Below, piece after piece: positions 50,442 through 59,758 of a stretch of 64,000 nt of DNA (positions are counted from its first letter, which is position 1; each line of letters begins with the position of its first letter). The notes under the pieces are model-generated. The model had not been told where the DNA came from and did not search any database. It was given only the letters and a program-made list of their open reading frames with translations. Position numbers and translations under genes: made by a program. The stretch is from Enhydrobacter aerosaccus (lineage in GTDB: Bacteria > Pseudomonadota > Alphaproteobacteria > Reyranellales > Reyranellaceae), in the NCBI GenBank assembly GCA_903832005.1, contig CAIKZO010000003.1:1-64000 (forward strand), given 5' to 3'.

Positions 50442-50753
50442 CCTCAGCTCCCTTCGGTCGGCCTATGCCGACCGTTGCGCAGTCTGACTCGTCTAACCGC
50501 ACGATATATGACTTAAAATTGACGCTTGCGGGTACAATTGGCGCACACCGTGTAGGATTTTAGGGATATCTGCCACGCTACTTCCGTATTCTCTTGTGCT
50601 AGAGGGGAAATGTTCATTCTTGCGGCACAAAGACCGAGTGGATTACTCGGGCTTGCGCGGCCGCCCCGCCCGGAGCAAGGTGGGCTTGTCTGCCGCCAAG
50701 CGGTTGCCATGTACCGGCCCGTAAGCGGATTTTTGCGTTGGAGATAGACCGCG

Positions 50754-52568
50754 ATGAGCGGGGCAGCCACCAAGACGAAGACCAAGTTTCAGCTGATCCT
50801 GATCAAGCCGACTCATTACGATGACGACGGCTATCCGATCACGTGGATGCGCTCCCATATTCCGTCGAACACGCTCGCCGCCCTCTATGGCCTGGGCGAG
50901 GACTGTCAGCGCCGCCAGGTGCTGGGTCCGGACGTCGAGATCGTGATGCGTCCGATCGACGAGACCAACACACGCGTCCGTCCCGACCGGCTGATGGCCG
51001 AGATCCGCCGCACCGGCGGCAAGGCGCTGATCTGCCTGGTCGGCGTTCAGACCAACCAGTTCCCGCGCGCCGTCGACATCGCCCGCCCCTTCCTCAAGGC
51101 CGGCTTCCCGGTGGCGCTGGGCGGCTTCCACATCTCCGGCTGTCTCTCGATGCTGCCGGTCACGCCGCCGGAGATCCAGGCGGCGATGGACATGGGCATC
51201 GCCATGTTCGCGGGCGAAGCCGAAGAAGGCCGCTTCGACGAGGTGATGCGCGACGCCTGGAACGGCACCTTGAAGCCGCTCTACAACTACATGGACGATC
51301 TGCCGAATCTCGAGGGCGAGCCGACGCCGGTGTTGCCGATGGATGCCGTGGCGCGCGTCGAAGGCGGCATGTCGAGCTTCGACCTCGGCCGCGGCTGCCC
51401 GTTCCAGTGCTCGTTCTGCACCATCATCAACGTGCAGGGTCGCAAGAGCCGGTTCCGCAGCGCCGACGATCTCGAGGCGATCATCCGCGACAACTACAAG
51501 AAGGGCATTCGGTCGTTCTTCATCACCGACGACAACATGGCCCGCAACAAGCACTGGGAAGAGTTCTTCGACCGGCTGATCGAACTGCGCGAGAACGAAG
51601 GCATCGACATCTCCCTGATCATCCAGGTCGATACGCAGTGCCACCGCATCCCGAACTTCATCAACAAGGCGCGCTGGGCCGGCGTCTACCGCGTGTTCAT
51701 CGGTCTGGAGAACGTCAATCCGGACAATCTGCTGGCGGCCAAGAAGCGCCAGAACAAGATCACCGAATACCGTAAGATGCTGCAGGCCTGGCACACGTCG
51801 GGCGCCTCCACCTGGGCGGGCTACATCCTGGGCTTCCCGGGCGATACGCGCGAATCGATCCTGCGCGACATGGAAATCATCAAGAAGGAACTGCCGCTCG
51901 ACATCCTCGAGCTGTTCATCCTGACGCCGCTGCCCGGCTCGGAAGATCACCAGACGCTCTGGAAGCAGGGCGTCTGGATGGATCCCGACCTCAACAAGTA
52001 CGACGTCCATCATCGCTGCGTGCATCACCCCAAGATGAGCGATGCCGAGTTCGACCTGGTCTACAAGGAAGCCTGGAAGTCCTACTATACGCCCGAGCAC
52101 ATCGAGACGGTGACGCGCCGTCACGGCGCCCTCCCCGGCCGCAACCCGGCCGAGGTCGCCAAGTTCATGACCATGTTCAAGATCGTGTTCGAGGCCGAGG
52201 GCATCCATCCGCTGGAAGGCGGCGCGGTGCGCCTGAAGTACCGGCGCGACCGCCGTCACGGCCTGCCGATCGAGCCGGTCGGCGTGTTCCACGTCAAGCT
52301 GGCCGCCGACTTCTGGCGCAAGCTCAAGATCTACGGCCGTCTCGCCTGGCAGGGCTGGCGCATCGGCCAGATGGTCAAGAACGATCCCAAGCGACTCGAG
52401 TATACCGATCTCGCGCTCGAGCCGGTGGTCGACGAGGATATGGACAAGCTCTCGCTGTTCTCGGAGACCTCGGGCGGCGGTGCCGCCGTCACCAAGCGCC
52501 GCGGCGAGGACCTCGCCCGCGCCAAGGCTGTTGCTGCCCATAACCAGAGACTCGCTGCCGCGGAATAA
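50754..52568 (+). CDS. B12-binding domain radical SAM protein
   Basis: A 604-aa class B-type radical SAM protein. The N-terminal half (to about 200) is a B12-binding Rossmann domain (GGKALICLVGVQTNQFPRA, VALGGFHISGC); the cluster motif CPFQCSFC has Cys 215, 219 and 222; the GGE-like and SAM-binding segments follow (RSFFITDDNMARNK, VDTQCHRIPNF, FIGLENVNPDNL). The C-terminal 150 residues are unlike characterised methylases. Relatives include hopanoid and bacteriochlorophyll methylases, but no function can be assigned. The 312 bases upstream show only a possible short leader ORF at 50610-50747. Confidence 0.87.
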   Translation: MSGAATKTKTKFQLILIKPTHYDDDGYPITWMRSHIPSNTLAALYGLGEDCQRRQVLGPDVEIVMRPIDETNTRVRPDRLMAEIRRTGGKALICLVGVQTNQFPRAVDIARPFLKAGFPVALGGFHISGCLSMLPVTPPEIQAAMDMGIAMFAGEAEEGRFDEVMRDAWNGTLKPLYNYMDDLPNLEGEPTPVLPMDAVARVEGGMSSFDLGRGCPFQCSFCTIINVQGRKSRFRSADDLEAIIRDNYKKGIRSFFITDDNMARNKHWEEFFDRLIELRENEGIDISLIIQVDTQCHRIPNFINKARWAGVYRVFIGLENVNPDNLLAAKKRQNKITEYRKMLQAWHTSGASTWAGYILGFPGDTRESILRDMEIIKKELPLDILELFILTPLPGSEDHQTLWKQGVWMDPDLNKYDVHHRCVHHPKMSDAEFDLVYKEAWKSYYTPEHIETVTRRHGALPGRNPAEVAKFMTMFKIVFEAEGIHPLEGGAVRLKYRRDRRHGLPIEPVGVFHVKLAADFWRKLKIYGRLAWQGWRIGQMVKNDPKRLEYTDLALEPVVDEDMDKLSLFSETSGGGAAVTKRRGEDLARAKAVAAHNQRLAAAE

Positions 52569-52595
52569 TTGGCAGGCGCGCCGAACTGATCATTA

Positions 52596-52659
52596 TTGGG
52601 ACCGCGGGCCTCCAGGCCCGCTCATGAGTCCGAGCGGGCCTGAAAGCCCTCGGTCCCAA
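52596..52659. repeat. 64-base imperfect inverted repeat (REP-like) between convergent genes
   Basis: TTGGGACCG at the left and CGGTCCCAA at the right bracket a nested stem GCGGGCCT...AGGCCCGC and CGAGCGGGCC, around ATGAGTCC. It lies between the radical SAM and TauD-type genes, which end facing each other, and could act as a bidirectional terminator. Nested GC-rich inverted repeats of this kind are often repeated many times per genome. Confidence 0.5.
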
Positions 52660-52661
52660 AC

Positions 52662-53537
52662 TCAATGCACCGTCGGCTTCACCTGATCGAGACCGTCGGC
52701 ATTGGTCGCCGAAATGGTGGTGCGCACCATCGAGCGTTCCTTCGAATAGTCCCACGGGCGGCCGCGATGGAGCATGGCGCGGTTGTCCCACATCACGACA
52801 TCGCCCTGACGCCACTTGTGGACATAGACGAACTCGCGCTTCGTGGTCTCGTCCATCAGTTCGGCCAGCAGCTGGCGTGCGTCGCGGTCGTCCATACCGT
52901 CGATCGCGTAGGCGTGGCTGGCGATATAGAGCGCGCGGCGATGGTTGGTCGGGTTCAGCCAGTTCATGCGCCAGCGCACCGGCGGCAGCGCCTTGCGTTC
53001 CTCGGCATTGGCGAGGTCGGGATGGATCTGGTCGCGGCTGTTGGCGTAGGAGTGCGTCGCCACCGTATCCGTGAGTCTGGCCTGCAGGTCCCTCGGCAGG
53101 CGTTCCCAGGCGCGACGCGTCGAGGTGAACTCGGTGTCGCCGTCGGCGCCCGGCAGCACGCGCGCGCTCAGCACCGAGGCCAGCGCCGGGATCTTCTTGA
53201 ATGAAGAGTCGGTGTGCCACAGCGCGTTGGCCTGGGCGACCAGCACCTGGCGGTCGGTCACCGGCACGATCTCGCCCTTGTCGCCCACATTGGTGAGGCG
53301 CGAGTAGAAGCTGCCGGCCCCAAGGGCGGCGAGCTTGGTCAGCTCGAGCGGCCCGAAGGCGCGGCTGTAGGCAACCTGGACGTCGTCGGCGATCGGCTGG
53401 TCCCGGAACAGCAGCAGCGAGTGTTCCTCGAACGCCGCGCGCACCGCCTTGTAGGCGTCGGCATCGACGGCAACGTCGAGAATGCTCACCCCGCGGACTT
53501 CGACACCGAATCCCGGCCCCATCGGCACCAGTTCCAT
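52662..53537 (-). CDS. TauD/TfdA-family alpha-ketoglutarate dioxygenase
   Basis: A 291-aa Fe(II)/2-oxoglutarate dioxygenase. The iron ligands are His108 and Asp110 (ALWHTDSSF) and the distal His in MLHRGRPW; the 2-oxoglutarate Arg is in SMVRTTI. SYANSRDQIHPDL and WRQGDVVMWDN are family segments. Substrates of this group are taurine, herbicide ethers or similar; not specified here. Single gene. Confidence 0.92.
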   Translation of the reverse strand: MELVPMGPGFGVEVRGVSILDVAVDADAYKAVRAAFEEHSLLLFRDQPIADDVQVAYSRAFGPLELTKLAALGAGSFYSRLTNVGDKGEIVPVTDRQVLVAQANALWHTDSSFKKIPALASVLSARVLPGADGDTEFTSTRRAWERLPRDLQARLTDTVATHSYANSRDQIHPDLANAEERKALPPVRWRMNWLNPTNHRRALYIASHAYAIDGMDDRDARQLLAELMDETTKREFVYVHKWRQGDVVMWDNRAMLHRGRPWDYSKERSMVRTTISATNADGLDQVKPTVH

Positions 53538-53602
53538 GACGTTCCTCCTACAAGTCTCTTGTTGGCAGAGATTTTACCGCACGGCGGCCCGGAGGGGCTA
53601 TA

Positions 53603-54394
53603 GTGGGTTTCTCGATGGCATCCCCCTCTTTCGCTCCGCGTCTCGCCTTCGTGGCGGCCGCCACCTCCGCCGCCCGTGAGGCCCGCAAGGCCCTGGAAAA
53701 GCGCTATGGCGCCGTGCAGCCGGCCGAAGCCGACATCATCGTGGCGCTGGGTGGCGACGGGCTGATGCTGCAGGTCCTGCACCGCCACATGAAGCGTCCG
53801 ACGCCGATCTTCGGTATGAACCTGGGCACCGTCGGCTTCCTGCTGAACACCTATCGGGCCACCGGGTTGCAGACGCGCCTGCGGGAAGCCCGCCGGGTCA
53901 CCCTCAATCCGTTGCGCATGATCGCCCGCACGACGCGCGGCCAGAAGCGCGAGCTGATCGCCATCAACGAAGTGTCGCTGTTCCGCTCCAGCCGCCAGAC
54001 CGCGCGCATCGCCGTCTCCGTCGACGGCAAGGAGCGGCTGCCCGAGCTCTATTGCGATGGCGTCATGGTCGCCACGCCGGCCGGCTCGACCGCCTACAAC
54101 CTCTCGGTCCACGGCCCGATCATCCCGCTCGGCACCGGCCTGCTGGCGTTGACGCCGATCAGCGCCTTCCGGCCGCGGCGCTGGCGCGGCGCGCTGCTGC
54201 CGCGTCACGTCTCGGTCGAGTTCACCGTGCTCGACCCGCGCAAGCGCCCGGTCGCCGCCGCCGCCGACTCCGACGACGTGGCCAATGTCGAGTCCGTGAC
54301 GGTGACCGAAGCCAACGACATCGACCTCACCCTGCTGTTCGATCCTGAGCACGATCTCGAGGAACGCATCCTGAAGGAGCAGTTCAACCCTTAA
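53603..54394 (+). CDS. nadK: NAD kinase
   Basis: A 263-aa NAD(+) kinase making NADP. The phosphate motif [11 protein letters not shown] (GGDG 50-53), [11 protein letters not shown], and the second motif [23 protein letters not shown] are intact; the C-terminus is short as in other alphaproteobacterial NadK. The GTG at 53603 has GGAGGGG five bases upstream, favouring it over the ATG at 53615. Confidence 0.95.
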   Translation: MGFSMASPSFAPRLAFVAAATSAAREARKALEKRYGAVQPAEADIIVALGGDGLMLQVLHRHMKRPTPIFGMNLGTVGFLLNTYRATGLQTRLREARRVTLNPLRMIARTTRGQKRELIAINEVSLFRSSRQTARIAVSVDGKERLPELYCDGVMVATPAGSTAYNLSVHGPIIPLGTGLLALTPISAFRPRRWRGALLPRHVSVEFTVLDPRKRPVAAAADSDDVANVESVTVTEANDIDLTLLFDPEHDLEERILKEQFNP

Positions 54395-54431
54395 GGCGCG
54401 CAGACTGGGATGAGATACTGGGAGGAAAATA

Positions 54432-55421
54432 ATGGCCGACAAAATAGATCGGCGTACGTTCCTGGCAGGCTCGGGAGCGCTCTTGGCTTTACCCGCTGCC
54501 GCACGCGCGGCCGATCCCCCGTCCAGTAACTGGCCGAGCAAGCCGATCCGCGTGGTGATGCCATTCGGCGCCGGCGGCTCGATGGATATCCTGTCACGAT
54601 TGCTGGCGCCGCTCGTCTCGGAGCAACTCGGCCAGCAGGTCGTGGTCGAGAATCGCGCGGGCGCCACCGGCACCGTGGCGATGGCGGCAGTCGCTTCTGC
54701 GCCGCCCGACGGCTACACGCTGATGTTCACGGGCAGCTCCTATCCGATCGTCAGCCTGCTGATGCCCAATCTGCCCTTCACCATGGACGCTTTCACGCCG
54801 CTCTCGCGGCTGACCATCGGTCCGACCATCCTGTGCGTGCCGAGTTCACTGGGGATCAAGACGCTGGCCGAGTTCGTCGCCGCGGCGAAAGCACGGCCCG
54901 GCAAATGGTCCTACGGCAGTTCGGGCATCGGCACGTCGGTGCATCTGGGCGGCGAGATGATCAAGATGGATGCAGGGATCGATCTCGCGCACGTGCCCTA
55001 CAAGGCGACGCCCGCGATCGTCGCCGACCTGATCGAGGGACGCCTGCAGATGTCGGTGCTGGGCGTGACCGACGTCCGCCAATACATCACCTCCGGCCAG
55101 GTGCGCGGCCTGGCGCTCAGCCATACCGAGCGGATGCCGGAGTTTCCCGACATCCCGACGTTCGCGGAAGCCGGCTATCCCAAGGTGCGCGCCAGCAACG
55201 ATTTCGGCATCTCGATCCGGTCTGCCACACCCGCACCGATCCGCGCGCGCCTCGAGGAAGCCTATCGCACCGCCGTACGCCGCCCGGAGATCGTGAAGCG
55301 CCTGACGGAGATCGGCCTGATCGTGGTCGGCACGTCTTCGGCGGAGTTCGAAAAGGTGCTGGCAGAGGACGCGGCCCGCTACACCGAGGTCATCCGGGTG
55401 GCCAACGTCCGGCTCGAGTAG
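54432..55421 (+). CDS. Bug/TctC-family tripartite tricarboxylate-type binding protein
   Basis: A 329-aa periplasmic receptor. The leader DRRTFLAGSGALLALPAAA holds an RR-TFL Tat-type motif, cleaved after ARA. The mature part has WPSKPIRVVMPFGAGGSMDIL and VVVENRAGATGTVA, hallmark Bug motifs that bind carboxylates. No TctA/TctB genes are in the window, so it is an orphan receptor, as frequent in these bacteria. Another is encoded at 59759. Confidence 0.9.
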   Translation: MADKIDRRTFLAGSGALLALPAAARAADPPSSNWPSKPIRVVMPFGAGGSMDILSRLLAPLVSEQLGQQVVVENRAGATGTVAMAAVASAPPDGYTLMFTGSSYPIVSLLMPNLPFTMDAFTPLSRLTIGPTILCVPSSLGIKTLAEFVAAAKARPGKWSYGSSGIGTSVHLGGEMIKMDAGIDLAHVPYKATPAIVADLIEGRLQMSVLGVTDVRQYITSGQVRGLALSHTERMPEFPDIPTFAEAGYPKVRASNDFGISIRSATPAPIRARLEEAYRTAVRRPEIVKRLTEIGLIVVGTSSAEFEKVLAEDAARYTEVIRVANVRLE

Positions 55422-55426
55422 CCAGC

Positions 55427-55495
55427 CAGTTACTTTGAGGAACGTTTAGATTCTCCTTTTTAAAAGCGTTACTTCAAGTAACCATGCGTTCCTAA
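55427..55495. other. inverted repeats between convergent genes, possible bidirectional terminator
   Basis: GAGGAACG near 55438 is answered by CGTTCCTA near 55488, and in between GTTACTTCAAGTAAC (55468-55482) is a 7-base dyad. The genes on either side end here facing each other, so transcription termination is plausible, but no poly-T follows in a standard position. Confidence 0.3.
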
Positions 55496-55501
55496 CAAGC
55501 A

Positions 55502-56317
55502 CTACGCCCTCGTCGAGATGCCGCCGTCGACGACCAGAAGATGGCCGTTCACATAGGACGCTTCGTCGGAAGCGAGGTACAGCGCGGCGTTGGCAGTGTC
55601 CCAGCCGGTGCCCATCTTGCCGGTCGGGGAGGCCTTGTGACGGATGGCGATCATCTTGTCGTAGGCCTGGTTATGGTCGCTCTCGCCCTTGGCATATTGC
55701 TCGGCGAGGAAGTCGATCATCGGCGTGTGCATCAGGCCAGGCAGGATCGCGTTGCAGCGGATGCCCTTCTCCGCGTACTGCGAGGCGATCGCCATGGTGA
55801 GCGCGTTCACGGCGCCCTTGCTGGCGTTGTAGGCGAGATAGGTCACGCCCTTGGGCGAGCGGATCGAGGCGATCGAGCTCACGTTGACGATCGCGCCCTT
55901 GCCCTGCTTCTCCATGATCGGCAGCACGTGCTTGGCGGTGAGAAAGAAGCTCTTCACGTTGACGTCGAACACGAGGTGCCACTCGTCCTCGGAAAGTTCG
56001 ACCGGGCCGCCGGTCGAGCCGATGCCGACGTTGTTGTCGAGCACGTCGATACGGCCCCACTTGGCCATGCAGGCGTCGACCATAGCCTTCACCTGCGCCG
56101 TGTTGGACGCGTCGCACTCGAACGCCGCCGCCTCGCCGCCCTCCTTGGCGATCAAGCCCACGGTCTCTTCTGCCGCCGCGCGCTTGCGGTCGACGCAGAA
56201 TACTTTGGCGCCCTCACGGGCAAAGGTGACGGCGGTGCATTTGCCGTTGCCCCAGCCCGGACCGCTCGAGCCCGCACCCACCACGATCGCCACACGATCT
56301 TTCAGCCTGCCGGTCAT
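55502..56317 (-). CDS. SDR-family NAD(P)-dependent oxidoreductase
   Basis: A 271-aa short-chain dehydrogenase. The coenzyme loop is VVGAGSSGPGWGNG, an unusual form with a GPGWGNG insertion; catalytic Ser/Tyr/Lys are in VNVSS and YNASK (Tyr163, Lys167); DNNVGIG corresponds to the NNAG motif, with V in place of A. Acts on an unidentified alcohol/ketone. It follows the CobW gene by 15 bases in the same orientation. Confidence 0.92.
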   Translation of the reverse strand: MTGRLKDRVAIVVGAGSSGPGWGNGKCTAVTFAREGAKVFCVDRKRAAAEETVGLIAKEGGEAAAFECDASNTAQVKAMVDACMAKWGRIDVLDNNVGIGSTGGPVELSEDEWHLVFDVNVKSFFLTAKHVLPIMEKQGKGAIVNVSSIASIRSPKGVTYLAYNASKGAVNALTMAIASQYAEKGIRCNAILPGLMHTPMIDFLAEQYAKGESDHNQAYDKMIAIRHKASPTGKMGTGWDTANAALYLASDEASYVNGHLLVVDGGISTRA

Positions 56318-56332
56318 GTTCGTTCTCTCCCT

Positions 56333-57196
56333 TTAGAGGGAGCCTAGCACGGGCCTCACGCCCAGCAGCACCAGTTGGGACTCGTCCGTATCGCTCCACG
56401 GCCCGCCGTCGGTGATATCGACCCGCTTGCCGACCTGGTGCACGACCGAGCGCCGGTCGGGACTGTCGCGGAAGCGCACGATGCCCTTGCCGCGTAGGAC
56501 CGTGGCGTCCTGCAATACATCGAGCAGGGCCGCGCGATCGACCGGCTCGGGCCAGCTGTAGGACCAGCTGCGGAAACTGTTGGCCGGCGAGGGCTTGCCT
56601 GAAGCGCCGCGGCGGTCGAGGCCGAACAGGAGATCGGACGGCACCGCGCAATGGCTGCCTTCGAGGACAGGCGCGGTCGCGTGGGTCGACAGAAAGCAAC
56701 GCAACACGGCCAGGTCCTCCGCGAGGTCGACCTTGTTGAGCACGATGAGGTCGGCGGCCTGGAGCTGGCGCAGCACGGTGTCGCCCACCCGGCGGTCCGC
56801 GGCGCGCTCGCGCACGTTCGCGGCATCGACCACCACGACCACCCCGTCCCGCACCAGACGTTCGTCCAGCACGCCAAGGTCGGCAATGCGGCCGGGGTCG
56901 GCCACGCCCGAAGCCTCGACCACGATGTGATCGAAGCGCTGCGGCCCGTCCAGCAGCTTCAGCACCGTCTCGACCAGCGAATCGCCGATGGTGCAGCAGA
57001 CGCAGCCGTTGGCGAGCGCGATCGTGTCACCGCCATGCTTGGCGATGAGCTTGCCGTCGATATCGAGCGCGCCGAAATCGTTGACCAGCACCGCGAACCG
57101 CCGCCCCGCCGTGTCGGCCAGCAACTGGTTGAGCAAGGTCGTCTTTCCCGCCCCCAGGAAACCGCCGATCACGGTGAAGGGAATCGGTGCCGTCAC
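56333..57196 (-). CDS. CobW/COG0523-family G3E GTPase metallochaperone
   Basis: A 287-aa GTPase. The Walker A GGFLGAGKTT is at residues 11-20, the metal-binding CVCC motif at Cys65-68, and NKVD is in IVLNKVDLAEDL. The C-terminal CobW_C domain is short. Members insert zinc, cobalt or other metals into target proteins. The overlapping amidohydrolase directly upstream (4 bases) is a possible client. No Zur-type box was identified. Confidence 0.92.
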   Translation of the reverse strand: MTAPIPFTVIGGFLGAGKTTLLNQLLADTAGRRFAVLVNDFGALDIDGKLIAKHGGDTIALANGCVCCTIGDSLVETVLKLLDGPQRFDHIVVEASGVADPGRIADLGVLDERLVRDGVVVVVDAANVRERAADRRVGDTVLRQLQAADLIVLNKVDLAEDLAVLRCFLSTHATAPVLEGSHCAVPSDLLFGLDRRGASGKPSPANSFRSWSYSWPEPVDRAALLDVLQDATVLRGKGIVRFRDSPDRRSVVHQVGKRVDITDGGPWSDTDESQLVLLGVRPVLGSL

Positions 57197-58830
57197 GAGC
57201 GCGGTGCCTCGAAGATCTTGCCGCCCAGCACCGTGCCCCAGACGCCGACGTCCTTCAGTTTCTCAGGTGCGACGGTGAGTGGATCGTCGTCGAGGATGGC
57301 GAAGTCGGCGCGCTTGCCGACGTCGATGCTGCCCAGCTCCTCGTCGAGCTTCAGCGTATAGGCGGCGCCCAGCGTGATCGCCCGCAGCGCATCGGCGACA
57401 GGAATCTTCTCCGCCTCACCCAGGGTGCGGCCCGACGCGGTGAGCCGGTTGACCGCGCACCAGGCGGAGAACAGCGGGCCGATCGGCGTGATCGGCGCGT
57501 CGCAATGGACGGCGAAGGGCACGCCGAGGCTAAGCGCCGTGCCGCAGGCATCCATGCGCTCGGCGCGTTCGGGTCCAAGCGTCTTGGCGTAGTGGATGTC
57601 GCCCCAATAGAAGAGGTGATTGGCGAAGAGATTGGCGCACATGCCCAGCGCCTTGAGGCGACGGAACTGGCCGGCGTCGGCCATCTGCGCGTGCTGCAAC
57701 GTATGTCGGTGATCCCAACGCGGCGCGGTGGCCAGCGCCTTTTCGACGGCTTCGATCGCGACCTCGGAGGCCTCGTCGCCGTTGGTGTGGATGTGCACCT
57801 GGAAACCGGCGCGGTGATAGTCGAGCACCATGCGGTCGAGCTCGTCGGGCCCCACGTTCCACACGCCGTTGGGCGTGCCGTCGTAATAGCCCGGCCAGCG
57901 CATGCGCGCCGACAGGCCCTGGATCGAGCCGTCGGTCACGAGCTTCACGAGCTGAAAGCGGAGCTTGTCGTTGTTCTTCCTCATCAGCTCCTTGAGCCGC
58001 GGGATCGCCTGCGCGGTGGGCACCGAGGCGCCGGCGAAGGCGGGCAAAAGGCGGATCGGGAAATCGGCGGAGGCGCTCGCCTTCAGGTAGCCCTCGACGG
58101 TGCTGTCGGGCAGTGGATTGTGCAGGTCGGTCGCGGTCGTGACACCGGCGAGCTGGGCCACCCGGGCGAAGCGCCAGGTCGCTTCTTCATCGCTCAGGAC
58201 ACCGGCCAGGTCGAAGCCGGTGGCGCGATAGGCCAGGAACTTGGCGGTATTTTCCTGCAGCTCGCCCGTTGGCTCGCCGCGCGCGTCTTTCACGATGCCG
58301 TGGACGTTGGTGTGCCGCGTGATGTTTGCCTTGGCGAAGACCGGCGTGTTGGCGTTCAGCACGTGGAAGTTCGAATGCAACACGAGCACCGGACGCTCGG
58401 TCGAGACCTTGTCAAGATCGGCCAGCTCCATGCGCCGGCCGGTGAAGTAGATCGGGTCGAAACCCCAGGCGAAAAGAGTGGAGCCGTCGCGCGGCAAGGT
58501 CTTCTCGTAGGCCGCCAGCGCCGCGACCACCTCTTCGAGCGTCTTGAGGCCGGGCGACCGCTTTCCCTCGGGACTGGTGCGGTCGAAGTAACCGACATAG
58601 GGGAATTTCCAGACGCCGCCTTCGTAGGCGTGGCTGTGGCCCTCGACGAAACCCGGCAGGATCACCTTGTCGGCAAAGCGCTCGTCTGTTTCGAATTTCC
58701 CCCAACCTTTGAGTGAATCCAAAGAGCCGGCGCCCAGGATGCGACCGTCGCGCACCGCGACGTGGGTCGCGAACGGCTGGCTCGGATTCATGGTGACGAT
58801 GCGGCGGGCAGCGTAAACAATGGTGCTCAT
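57193..58830 (-). CDS. amidohydrolase, YtcJ-like
   Basis: A 545-aa metal-dependent amidohydrolase. Composite N-terminal beta domain with ARRIVTMNPSQPFATHVAV, metal-site motif PGFVEGHSHAYEGG, later VHIHTNGDEA and HTLQHAQMADAGQF histidines, and the C-terminal IDVGKRADFAILDDDPL. Cytoplasmic; no signal peptide. The long open frame to 59856 is antisense to the following genes and not used. Its start is only 18 bases from the divergent deaminase start. Confidence 0.9.
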   Translation of the reverse strand: MSTIVYAARRIVTMNPSQPFATHVAVRDGRILGAGSLDSLKGWGKFETDERFADKVILPGFVEGHSHAYEGGVWKFPYVGYFDRTSPEGKRSPGLKTLEEVVAALAAYEKTLPRDGSTLFAWGFDPIYFTGRRMELADLDKVSTERPVLVLHSNFHVLNANTPVFAKANITRHTNVHGIVKDARGEPTGELQENTAKFLAYRATGFDLAGVLSDEEATWRFARVAQLAGVTTATDLHNPLPDSTVEGYLKASASADFPIRLLPAFAGASVPTAQAIPRLKELMRKNNDKLRFQLVKLVTDGSIQGLSARMRWPGYYDGTPNGVWNVGPDELDRMVLDYHRAGFQVHIHTNGDEASEVAIEAVEKALATAPRWDHRHTLQHAQMADAGQFRRLKALGMCANLFANHLFYWGDIHYAKTLGPERAERMDACGTALSLGVPFAVHCDAPITPIGPLFSAWCAVNRLTASGRTLGEAEKIPVADALRAITLGAAYTLKLDEELGSIDVGKRADFAILDDDPLTVAPEKLKDVGVWGTVLGGKIFEAPRS

Positions 58831-58848
58831 GAAACCGGAGAGTAATGC

Positions 58849-59307
58849 ATGACCGTCGACACGCACGAACATTTCATGCGGATTGCCCTCGAGATCGGCG
58901 CCGAGGCCGACAGACAGGGCAACATGGGCGTGGGCTCGGTGATCGTGCAGGACGGCAAGGTCGTGGGGAGCGGCCGCAACCAGATCCGGACGGCCAAGAG
59001 CCCGTTGATCCATGCCGAGACCGACGCCATTGCCGATGCCTGCAAAAATCTCGGCACCGACGATCTGTCGGGCACGGTGCTCTACACGACGATGGAGCCC
59101 TGCCCGATGTGCGCCGGCGCAATGCTGCAGGCCAAGATCGGCAACTGGGTCGTGGGCGGGCGCTTCAAGTCGGTCGGCCGCACCGACATGGGGCAATATT
59201 CGATCGAGAGCTTCGCCACGTTCATGGGCGCCGACATCCAGATCACGTCGGGTGTGCTGCAGCAGGAATGCGAGACGCTGCGGACACGCTTCTACTTGCG
59301 CAAGTGA
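58849..59307 (+). CDS. nucleoside deaminase (CDA-fold)
   Basis: A 152-aa zinc deaminase. The motif HAE is at residues 55-57 and PCPMC at 84-88 (TMEPCPMCAGAML). Typical of guanine/cytosine deaminase-like or TadA-like proteins; the substrate is not fixed. It ends 16 bases inside the convergent DUF1801 gene. Divergent neighbour is the amidohydrolase, so both may act in heterocycle breakdown. Confidence 0.9.
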   Translation: MTVDTHEHFMRIALEIGAEADRQGNMGVGSVIVQDGKVVGSGRNQIRTAKSPLIHAETDAIADACKNLGTDDLSGTVLYTTMEPCPMCAGAMLQAKIGNWVVGGRFKSVGRTDMGQYSIESFATFMGADIQITSGVLQQECETLRTRFYLRK

Positions 59308-59696
59308 TGCGTGAGCGCGAGGCCGATGCAGTGGCGTAGCGCCTTCACCGGCACGCGGTCTTTGAGCTCGAAGAGAATAGCGCGCTTGCCCTCGTAGCGG
59401 AATGTGTCGGGGTAGAGTTCCTTGAACTGGCCGACCAACCCGCTCTGGCAGTGGAAGTAGATCGCGTAGCCGTCGCTCTTCTTCAAGCGATCGATGCGCA
59501 CCGTCGTGCCGCTGCGGGTCTCTTCCGTGAGAAAGCTGGGTTGGCCCCACTTCAGCGCTTCGCTCAGCGCACCAACGCCGTCGGTGCCAGCTGCCGTCTC
59601 GAATACGAGTTCGCGCAGTTCGATCAGCCGGCGCCGCACGTCCGCCGGATAGGCTTTGAAGGCCGCCGCGACGTCGGCGTTGGCGAAGCGTTTCAT
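59292..59696 (-). CDS. DUF1801 domain-containing protein
   Basis: A 134-aa protein with the DUF1801 pattern: LIELRELVFETAAGTDG, LSEALKWGQPSFLT and YAIYFHCQSGLVGQFKELYPDT. Small cytoplasmic domain of unknown function. Overlaps the deaminase tail by 16 bases. Confidence 0.85.
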   Translation of the reverse strand: MKRFANADVAAAFKAYPADVRRRLIELRELVFETAAGTDGVGALSEALKWGQPSFLTEETRSGTTVRIDRLKKSDGYAIYFHCQSGLVGQFKELYPDTFRYEGKRAILFELKDRVPVKALRHCIGLALTHHLRK

Positions 59697-59758
59697 CGCT
59701 AGACCTTAGCACGCAGGGCATGGAATGCTCCGGGCAAGAAGAAGATGAGGAGGAAACA

